12,650 nucleotides of DNA from Spirochaetaceae bacterium. GTDB lineage: Bacteria; Spirochaetota; Spirochaetia; Treponematales; Breznakiellaceae. The stretch is taken from assembly GCA_031283025.1 (NCBI GenBank), contig JAITCP010000092.1, positions 1 to 12,650 on the forward strand, read 5' to 3'. Position numbers and translations under genes: made by a program. How positions within the stretch are numbered: the first letter of the stretch is position 1; every line of letters begins with the position of its first letter. The notes beneath the pieces are model-generated. The model did not search any database, was not told where the DNA came from, and worked only from the letters and a program-made list of their open reading frames with translations. This document shows positions 6,376-12,650 of this stretch, in pieces.

Positions 6376-8079
6376 ATGGAAAACAAATTCGTAAAGGACA
6401 TCATTTCCCGCATGAGCGAGGATCAGAAGATCGGCGCGCTCCTAACGCTGGGTTTTACCGGAACTATGATCCGGCCCCACATTTACGACGCTGTCTTAAA
6501 GTACCACTGCGGCGGCCTGCGGCTTACTCCCGTTTCACGCCTCTTTGGCAGTTATGTTGATCCCAAATCGGGGAAAATGGTACTGGACGTTACCGACACC
6601 AAGGGCTATAAAAAAGAAATTTCCCCGCCGGCGGTAACCGCTTCGCAGTACGCTCAAATGCTGGAGGAACTTCAAGCGGCGGCGGCAAAGCGCCCGTTGG
6701 GGCTGCCCCTGCATTTTTCCTTTGATCAGGAAGGGGGAACCAGCGCCGATTTTAACTTTGGCGGCGTAAACATTTTCCCCAAGCCAATGGGTGTCCGGGC
6801 CGCGGGGGATCCAAACCTCGCCTACGCCGTTGCAAGGGCAACAGCCCGCCAGTCAAAGGCGGTTGGTTTTAGCTGGATACATTCGCCGGTGCTGGATGTA
6901 AACTCCGAACCCATGAATCCTGAAATTTATACCCGCGCTTATTCGGACATTGCGGAAGAAACGGCGGAATACGCGGTAAAAACCTGCAAAGGCTTTAAGG
7001 AAGAAAAGTTTATCGCCACCGGCAAACATTTTCCGGGCCGGGGGCATTCTGCGGTGGACGCTCACTTTGAGATGCCGGTGATCAAGGTTGACCGGGACAC
7101 GATGATGAACCGGGAACTTTTGCCCTACCGGGAATTGATCAAACGGGATTTGCTCCCCTCGATTATGACTGCCCACAGCATCTTCCCCGCCTTTGACGAT
7201 ACAGACATTGCCACCGTTTCAAAAAAAATACTCACCGGACTCCTGCGGGACACTCTGGGTTTTGACGGCGTTATCACCACGGACAGCATGACCATGGGCG
7301 GGGTAGCCCTGCGTTACGGCGTTGCAAACGCGTGCGCGCTGGCGCTGGAAGCGGGGGCAGACCTTGTTTTAATGAAGGCTGAAAATCAATTAGTTGCGGA
7401 AACCTTTAACAAGATAAAGGAATTTGTACGCCAGGGCAGGATCAAAGAAGAAGAACTGGATCAAAAAGTTTACCGTGTTCTCAAGGTAAAATACGATAAC
7501 GGCCTTTTTACCCCAACAACAAGGGAAGACCCGGAACTTGTGCTGCGCGATCCGGGAATTACCGCCCTTTCAAAACACATAGCCAGGCGTTCGGTATTGA
7601 TTCAGAAAAACCGGGACATCCCCCTTAAAAAAACGGGAAAAATACTGGTGGTAGAACAGATCAACAAAACGCCGAATGATTTTTACTGGCATCCGGGCAT
7701 ACTGTACAAAAACTGCATAAAGTACTGCTCAAGTATTGATTATCTGGAAACCGCTTATACCTTTGATGAAAGCGACAAGGAACGCATACTGCAAAATATT
7801 TCCGTTTATGACGCGGTGGTGATTACCAATTTTTATATCCGGGGGAAACTTTCCAACAATCAATTTATAGAAGAGCTCCTGGCAAAAAACAATTCAGCGT
7901 CTTCGCCAAAAATTATCGTTATTACCAACACTCCCTATCCCCTGAGCATACCTGAAAATTGCCCAAACCTGATCATCTCCTTTGCAACTTCTCCGGACAA
8001 TATGGAAGTCTGCGCCGGGGCGCTGTTCGGCGAAATTAACCCTGAGGGAATCTGGCCCATTGCATGGAAGGACAAATAA
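6376..8079 (+). CDS. Glycoside hydrolase family 3, NagZ/beta-N-acetylhexosaminidase-like, two domains
   Basis: This 567-residue protein carries a GH3 TIM-barrel domain (about 1-380) and a C-terminal alpha/beta domain (about 390-567), a layout like the two-domain Bacillus NagZ. Visible motifs are FDQEGG (116-121), PVLDVNSEPMNPEIYTRAYS (171-190), KHFPGRGHSAVDAH (217-230) and TTDSMTMGG (301-309). Asp303 is the expected nucleophile. Asp228-His230 fits the Asp-His dyad that GH3 hexosaminidases use as acid/base, and the KHFPG-x-G-x4-D-x-H spacing is kept. That dyad favours an N-acetylhexosaminidase, or a phosphorylase-type relative, over a plain beta-glucosidase. No signal peptide is seen, so it should be cytoplasmic and act after the GH88 enzyme removes the terminal unsaturated uronate. 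ATG 6376 has GGAG at 6363-6366 and lies 16 nt after the GH88 stop. An insertion at about residues 54-85 (FGSYVDPKSGKMVLDVTDTK and following) after the first strands looks longer than in minimal NagZ. Confidence 0.88.
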   Translation: MENKFVKDIISRMSEDQKIGALLTLGFTGTMIRPHIYDAVLKYHCGGLRLTPVSRLFGSYVDPKSGKMVLDVTDTKGYKKEISPPAVTASQYAQMLEELQAAAAKRPLGLPLHFSFDQEGGTSADFNFGGVNIFPKPMGVRAAGDPNLAYAVARATARQSKAVGFSWIHSPVLDVNSEPMNPEIYTRAYSDIAEETAEYAVKTCKGFKEEKFIATGKHFPGRGHSAVDAHFEMPVIKVDRDTMMNRELLPYRELIKRDLLPSIMTAHSIFPAFDDTDIATVSKKILTGLLRDTLGFDGVITTDSMTMGGVALRYGVANACALALEAGADLVLMKAENQLVAETFNKIKEFVRQGRIKEEELDQKVYRVLKVKYDNGLFTPTTREDPELVLRDPGITALSKHIARRSVLIQKNRDIPLKKTGKILVVEQINKTPNDFYWHPGILYKNCIKYCSSIDYLETAYTFDESDKERILQNISVYDAVVITNFYIRGKLSNNQFIEELLAKNNSASSPKIIVITNTPYPLSIPENCPNLIISFATSPDNMEVCAGALFGEINPEGIWPIAWKDK

Positions 8080-8080
8080 C

Positions 8081-8932
8081 ATGAATACCAAAGAAGAAAT
8101 TACCGGTTTTGTTCCCGCAAATGAATTTTTTATCGGTATAGATTCTGACGGTACTGCCTTTGATTCGATGAATATAAAACACATCAAATCCATGTTTCCG
8201 GCAGCGCTTGAAATTTGGGACGCGGGGGAATACGTTGAGGAATTCCGGAAAATCTGGTACCGGCTCAACCTTTATTCAAAAAGCCGGGGAATTAACCGTT
8301 TTAGCGGCCTCCTTAACGCACTGGACGAGTTACAGGAAAAAACATCTTATGCCGCCGTTGCAGACACCGCCCCGCTGCGGGATTTTGTGGAGAAAAGCGA
8401 AGCCCTGTCAAATGCGGCGTTACACGCATGGATGAAAGATCATCACAACCCCCTGCTGGAAGATGTAATGCGCTGGAGCCTTCTCTCCGACAAGCTGTTT
8501 GAGGAGTATACCCGCGGGCTCCTTCCCTTTGCCAACGTGAAAGAGGCGCTTATGATCATGGCGGAAAAAGCGGATATAATGGTAGTTTCTTCCGCGTCCG
8601 GCAAAGGACTGGACAAAGACTGGTCTTTTTCCGGCCTTACCAAATACACATCGCTCCTTGCGGGCCAGGAGTTGGGCAGCAAAAAGGCCCAGCTCCGCAT
8701 GGGGGCCGCCGGAAAATACCCTGCCCAAAAAATCCTCATGCTCGGCGATGCGCCCGGAGACCTGGAAGCTGCCCGTTCCATAAACGGGTTGTTTTTCCCC
8801 ATTATGCCGGGCAAGGAAGAAGAAAGCTGGCTCCGTCTTTGTAATGAAAGCGTTTCCCGCTTTTTCGCCGGAACCTTTCAAGGTGAATATGAAGATGCCC
8901 TTATTCGGGAATTTATGACTCTCCTTGAGTGA
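8081..8932 (+). CDS. HAD-superfamily hydrolase (putative phosphatase), uncharacterised subfamily
   Basis: This 283-residue protein has the HAD motifs: motif I GIDSDGTAFD with Asp21 (nucleophile) and Asp23 (acid/base), motif II in MVVSSASG (Ser170 or Ser171), a lysine pair at 201-202 as the likely motif III, and motif IV MLGDAPGDLEAA with Asp223 and Asp227. About 140 residues separate motifs I and II, leaving room for a large helical C1-type cap (NIKHIKSMFPAALEIWDAGE and following; NLYSKSRGINRFSGLL) that would set substrate choice. I recall similar IDSDG...FD...KH proteins beside sugar operons in other bacteria, but know of no assigned reaction. The likely job is dephosphorylation of a sugar-phosphate or related intermediate in the cytoplasm. 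ATG 8081 has GGAAGGA at 8066-8072 and follows the GH3 stop by one nucleotide. The gene ends with tandem stops TGA TAA (8930-8935) and appears to be the last in the operon. Confidence 0.85.
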   Translation: MNTKEEITGFVPANEFFIGIDSDGTAFDSMNIKHIKSMFPAALEIWDAGEYVEEFRKIWYRLNLYSKSRGINRFSGLLNALDELQEKTSYAAVADTAPLRDFVEKSEALSNAALHAWMKDHHNPLLEDVMRWSLLSDKLFEEYTRGLLPFANVKEALMIMAEKADIMVVSSASGKGLDKDWSFSGLTKYTSLLAGQELGSKKAQLRMGAAGKYPAQKILMLGDAPGDLEAARSINGLFFPIMPGKEEESWLRLCNESVSRFFAGTFQGEYEDALIREFMTLLE

Positions 8933-8987
8933 TAAGGCATTTTCAACACTCAGTTTGGAAAAGCTTCTGAATTACAGCGGCGTAACC
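8933..8987. other. Convergent intergenic gap without a recognisable terminator
   Basis: These 55 nt separate the HAD-hydrolase stop from the purL stop on the opposite strand. I see no GC-rich hairpin followed by a T-run in either direction; the best inverted match is a 3-bp CTG/CAG stem around AATTA (8967-8976), which is not meaningful. Termination may be Rho-dependent or lie inside a neighbouring gene. Confidence 0.6.
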
Positions 8988-11900
8988 TTACCGGAAATAC
9001 CCCACGGCTCCGGCGAAAATGTCCATACTGCGCACATCCGGCACATTCTTGAAGAGGCCCTCCTCGTAACGCTCATTGTGGCCCATACGTCCAAACACAC
9101 GGCCATCCGGGGAAGTAATGCCTTCAATCGCAAAATCGGAATTGTTCGGATTGAACCGGATGTCCTGCGTTGGGCTGCCATCCAAATCAACATACTGCGT
9201 GGCTATCTGTCCGTTTGCCGCAAGTTCCCGAATAAGGGACTCCTCCGCTATAAAGCGCCCTTCACCATGAGAAATGGGAACAAGGTAGCTGCCGCCAAGT
9301 TCCAGATGAGAAAGCCAGGGCGATTTGTTCGACGCAACCCGCGCCCTTACCAGCGTGGACTGGTGCCGCCCTATTTTGTTGTATGTTAGCGTGGGTGAGT
9401 GTTCCGTCATATCCCGTATTTCGCCATAGGGCACAAGGCCGAGTTTAATGAGAGCCTGGAATCCGTTACATATCCCGCATATAAGGCCGCCGTGTTTTTG
9501 CAGCAGTTCCATTACGGCTTCCGACAAAGCGGGATTGCGGAAAAACGCCGTAATAAATTTGCCCGAACCGTCAGGCTCGTCCCCGCCGGAAAACCCGCCG
9601 GGAATAATAAGGCCCTGCGCGGAACGTACCGCTTTTTCAAGAACGTGCACGCTCTCCGCTATATCGGCGGGCTTTAGATTTCGTACAATGATAAGTTCCG
9701 CCGCCCCGCCTGCTTTTTCCACGGCTCTGGCGGTGTCGTACTCGCTGTTTGTTCCGGGGAATACCGGTATTACGAATTTCGGCTGTGCAAAACGGCTTAT
9801 TGGTTTTACCGTTACGCCTTTATCGTAGGTAAAAGTTTCTGTTTTGCCTTCCTGTTCTATATTGCACGGGTAAACCGTTTCCAGGGTTTGTTCCCATGTG
9901 CGCTGCAACGTTATAAGGGAAAGTGAGTATGCGCTTGTTTTAATCGCGTATTCATCTGTAGTTCTGCCCAGAAGTTCGGCCCCGGACATGGGCGCCGTCA
10001 ATAATGACGCTGCCGCTATCAATGGCGCTGCTTCAACAACAAAGCCCCCAAATCCGGCTTCCGCCGTGAGCGGTTTTTCCGCCGTAAAACCAAGACGGTT
10101 ACCCAGACACATCTTCACGACGGCCTCCGCCGTTCCGCCTGAACCAACAGCCCATACCGATAGTATTGTACCTTCCGCAACAAGCTGTTCCACACGATCA
10201 AACAATTCACGCAGGGCGGAGAAATCAGGTTTTTCATAAACGGCAAATGACGGCTTTATATGGTACACCATGCTGCCCGCAGTTTTGAATTCCGGCGTAA
10301 CGATGTTGTCAATATTCGCGACGGAAACGGCAAAAGAAACCAGCGTGGGGGGGATGTCAATGTCTTCAAAACTGCCGGACATTGAATCTTTGCCCCCAAT
10401 AGCGGCAGCCTCAAGTCCAAGCTGCGCGTCAAGCGCGCCAAGAAGCGCCGCTACAGGCTTACCCCATCGTGCAGGATCGCCGCGAAGGCGCTCAAAGTAT
10501 TCCTGAAAACTAAGCCAGCATTTGCGCCTGCTTCCCCCTGCTGCAATTATTTTGGCAATCGAGTGGATCACCGCAAAGATCGCTCCATGGTAAGGGCTTA
10601 CAGAGGAAATCTCCGAATCAAAACCCCAGGCCATAAGCGAGCAGGTGTTTGTTTCGCCCTTCAAAACGGGGATTTTTGCCGCCATTGACTGTGCCGGCGT
10701 AAGTTGGTATTTGCCGCCAAAGGGCATGACAACCGTTGCCGCTCCTATTACCGAATCAAAACGGTCAACAAGCCCTTTTTGGGAACACACGGCAAGGCTG
10801 CCGATTAATTGTTCCAACTCCTCCGCCGTCAGCGCGCTTGTTTTTTGTTCGGGGATGAGCGGCGCGGTAATTCGCGCCTTTGCGTGCTTTGCCGCTCCGT
10901 TGGAATTAAGAAATTCCCGCGAAAGGTTCACGATTGTTTTTCCGTTCCACTTCATAACAAGCCGCGGCTCCCGCGTTACACGGGCCACAACCGTTGCTTC
11001 AAGGTTTTCACGGGAGGCAAGGGCGATAAACGCCGCGGCATCTTCTTTGTCCGCCACGACGGACATACGTTCCTGGCTCTCGCTGATGGCAAGCTCCGTG
11101 CCGTCAAGCCCTTCGTACTTTTTGGGAATGCTGTCCAAATCAATTTCTAATCCCTCTGCAAGCTCCCCAATGGAAACGCTTACTCCGCCCGCGCCAAAAT
11201 CGTTACACCGCTTGATAAGCCGCGTTGCTTCAGGGTTTCTAAACAGCCTTTGCAGTTTTCTTTCTTCCGGCGCGTTTCCCTTTTGAACCTCGGCCCCGCA
11301 GTTTTCCAGTGAACTGGAAGTATGCGACTTTGAAGAACCGGTCGCCCCGCCGCAGCCGTCACGCCCCGTCCTGCCGCCGAGGAGTATCACCACGTCGCCG
11401 CTTTCCGGCTTTTTACGGACGACGTTTTCAACAGGGGCCGCTCCGATAACCGCCCCGATTTCCATGCGCTTGGCCAAATAGCCGCTGTGGTATATTTCAT
11501 GAACGTGCCCTGTTGCAAGGCCAATCTGGTTGCCGTAGGAACTGTACCCCGCCGCAGCCGTGCGGCATATCTTGCGCTGCGGCAGTTTGCCGGGCAGGAC
11601 TTGTCCCGCAATGCTTTGTCTGGGGTCTGCCGCGCCGGTCAGGCGCATCGCCTGATACACATAGGCGCGTCCGGAAAGCGGATCACGGATCGCCCCGCCC
11701 AGGCAGGTAGCCGCGCCGCCAAAAGGTTCTATCTCTGTGGGGTGGTTGTGCGTTTCATTCTTGAACATAAGGAGCCAGTCCTTCTCTTTGCCGTCCACAT
11801 CTGCTTTTATTTTTACTGAACACGCGTTTATCTCTTCCGATTCATCAAGATCGGGCAGCAAGCCCTGTGCCTTTAGCGCTTTTGCGCCGATTGTCGCCAT

Positions 11901-12650
11901 GTCCATCAGGGTAACGGGCTTGTGCCCCGCACCCAATGTTGATCGCAGTTTAAGGTAGTTTTCATAACTAACACGAACCGGCTCATACTCGATCGCCGTT
12001 TCATCCAATTCCGTCAGGAATGTTGTATGGCGGCAGTGATCGGACCAATACGTGTCCAGTACGCGGAGTTCGGTAAGCGTGGGATCGCGCTTTTCCTCAT
12101 CGCAAAAATAGCGGCGGCAAAATTGCAGATCGCCGGAGTCCATGGCGAGTCCTAACCGCTGGCGCAGGTCCAGAAGCCCTTCATTGGACAGGCCGGTAAA
12201 ACCGTCAAGGATAACAACATCATCCGGTACGGAGTACACATCGGAAAGCGTTGCGGGTTTGTCCATGGGAGCCTCGCGGCTTTCTACGGGATTTATCAGC
12301 CAGGATTTTATCCTGCTCCATTCCTCGTCAGAAACCGCCCCATCAACAACATAGATTCTGGCGCTGCGTATTACAGGCCGTTCTTTCCCGGTGGCAAGCG
12401 AAATGCACTGAGCGCAGGAATCCGCCCGCTGATCGAACTGGCCGGGAAGGTACTCCACGGCAAGGAGGCGCGTGTTATTACGACAGTTGCCGTCAAAGCC
12501 GGGAAATTTGTCATAAACACTGTCAACAGGCGGCTCGGAAAAAATCGCCGTCTTTGCCGCCGCAAAATCTTCTGCGGAAATTCCCTCGGCAAAATACCGG
12601 TTGATGATCCTTACCGCGCTTACTCCGGCTATTTGCAGCACTGAGCGCAG
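8988..12650 (-). CDS. purL: Phosphoribosylformylglycinamidine (FGAM) synthase, single-chain form (5' end outside window)
   Basis: PurL converts FGAR, glutamine and ATP to FGAM in the fourth step of de novo purine synthesis, in the cytoplasm. The frame is open from the right edge to TAA at 8988-8990, giving 1220 residues without a break. Visible blocks in order are VEYLPGQFDQRADSCAQC (PurS-like N-domain), VLDTYWSDHCRHTTFLTE (linker), MFKNETHNHPTEIEPFGG and LGGRTGRDGCGGATGSSK (ATP and substrate binding), CNDFGAGGVSVSIGELAEGL, the second synthetase half with GGKDSMSGSF, and a C-terminal class I glutaminase from about 9786 down to 8991. Its nucleophile Cys is in CGICNGFQ (codon 9468-9470), and His and Glu are in PISHGEGRF (codons 9267-9269 and 9261-9263). 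The subtype resembles single-chain clostridial/spirochetal enzymes rather than separate PurS/PurL/PurQ. GTG at 12639-12641 is not the start: the preceding codons (Leu-Arg-Ser) continue the homologous sequence, and about 30 residues are missing. It converges on the glycan operon with no apparent functional link. Confidence 0.96.
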   Translation of the reverse strand: MRSVLQIAGVSAVRIINRYFAEGISAEDFAAAKTAIFSEPPVDSVYDKFPGFDGNCRNNTRLLAVEYLPGQFDQRADSCAQCISLATGKERPVIRSARIYVVDGAVSDEEWSRIKSWLINPVESREAPMDKPATLSDVYSVPDDVVILDGFTGLSNEGLLDLRQRLGLAMDSGDLQFCRRYFCDEEKRDPTLTELRVLDTYWSDHCRHTTFLTELDETAIEYEPVRVSYENYLKLRSTLGAGHKPVTLMDMATIGAKALKAQGLLPDLDESEEINACSVKIKADVDGKEKDWLLMFKNETHNHPTEIEPFGGAATCLGGAIRDPLSGRAYVYQAMRLTGAADPRQSIAGQVLPGKLPQRKICRTAAAGYSSYGNQIGLATGHVHEIYHSGYLAKRMEIGAVIGAAPVENVVRKKPESGDVVILLGGRTGRDGCGGATGSSKSHTSSSLENCGAEVQKGNAPEERKLQRLFRNPEATRLIKRCNDFGAGGVSVSIGELAEGLEIDLDSIPKKYEGLDGTELAISESQERMSVVADKEDAAAFIALASRENLEATVVARVTREPRLVMKWNGKTIVNLSREFLNSNGAAKHAKARITAPLIPEQKTSALTAEELEQLIGSLAVCSQKGLVDRFDSVIGAATVVMPFGGKYQLTPAQSMAAKIPVLKGETNTCSLMAWGFDSEISSVSPYHGAIFAVIHSIAKIIAAGGSRRKCWLSFQEYFERLRGDPARWGKPVAALLGALDAQLGLEAAAIGGKDSMSGSFEDIDIPPTLVSFAVSVANIDNIVTPEFKTAGSMVYHIKPSFAVYEKPDFSALRELFDRVEQLVAEGTILSVWAVGSGGTAEAVVKMCLGNRLGFTAEKPLTAEAGFGGFVVEAAPLIAAASLLTAPMSGAELLGRTTDEYAIKTSAYSLSLITLQRTWEQTLETVYPCNIEQEGKTETFTYDKGVTVKPISRFAQPKFVIPVFPGTNSEYDTARAVEKAGGAAELIIVRNLKPADIAESVHVLEKAVRSAQGLIIPGGFSGGDEPDGSGKFITAFFRNPALSEAVMELLQKHGGLICGICNGFQALIKLGLVPYGEIRDMTEHSPTLTYNKIGRHQSTLVRARVASNKSPWLSHLELGGSYLVPISHGEGRFIAEESLIRELAANGQIATQYVDLDGSPTQDIRFNPNNSDFAIEGITSPDGRVFGRMGHNERYEEGLFKNVPDVRSMDIFAGAVGYFR

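Noticed and set aside
7982..8080. Upstream start for the HAD hydrolase
   Set aside because: It overlaps the end of the GH3 gene, while ATG 8081 has a good ribosome-binding site and the HAD motif I lies at the expected distance from it.
8925..9389. Open frame on the + strand beginning with TTG at the end of the HAD gene
   Set aside because: It runs antisense through the glutaminase domain of purL, whose motifs are intact on the other strand; the translated product has no recognisable features.
10645..11286. Long + strand open frame (213 codons) inside purL
   Set aside because: It is antisense to conserved PurL sequence, and its serine- and alanine-rich translation is typical of a shadow frame.
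12639..12641. GTG as the start codon of purL
   Set aside because: The frame continues upstream to the window edge with Leu-Arg-Ser codons that fit the homologous N-terminal region, so the real start is outside.

Overview
The window looks like a bacterial chromosome segment of roughly 50% G+C with almost no non-coding DNA. It holds one long co-directional gene cluster on the + strand (1-8932), facing one large gene on the - strand (8988-12650). My best guess is a host-associated, Treponema-like spirochete. This rests on three things: a substrate-binding protein of the LplA type, a spirochete-style lipoprotein signal (FVSC), and a single-chain PurL of the clostridial/spirochetal subtype. This is inference; a Firmicute or another spirochete genus cannot be excluded from sequence alone. 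No RNA genes, insertion sequences, CRISPR arrays or phage genes were seen.

Region 1 (1-4066) is transport. It begins with the C-terminal part of an extracellular sugar-type solute-binding protein. Two small polytopic membrane proteins follow, then a complete MalK/UgpC-class ABC ATPase, then two more small polytopic membrane proteins. None of the four small proteins resembles a standard MalF/MalG-type permease, and I do not recognise a family for any of them. The true permeases presumably lie upstream of the window.

Region 2 (4053-8932) is carbohydrate breakdown. It encodes a lipoprotein with a jelly-roll polysaccharide-lyase-like domain, tethered through about 66 residues of almost pure Glu/Gln/Lys. 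Next come a cytoplasmic GH88 unsaturated glucuronyl hydrolase, a cytoplasmic two-domain GH3 enzyme of the NagZ/beta-N-acetylhexosaminidase type, and a HAD-superfamily phosphohydrolase. The implied route is cutting of a uronic-acid-containing polysaccharide at the cell surface by elimination, ABC import of the unsaturated oligosaccharides, and removal of the unsaturated uronate and then the next sugar in the cytoplasm. All genes are 16 nt apart or less, or overlap, which fits one translationally coupled operon.

Region 3 (8988-12650) is purL, encoding FGAM synthase for purine biosynthesis. Its first roughly 30 codons run off the right edge. It converges on the operon across a 55-nt gap with no obvious terminator hairpin. 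It is a housekeeping gene and appears unrelated to the operon.
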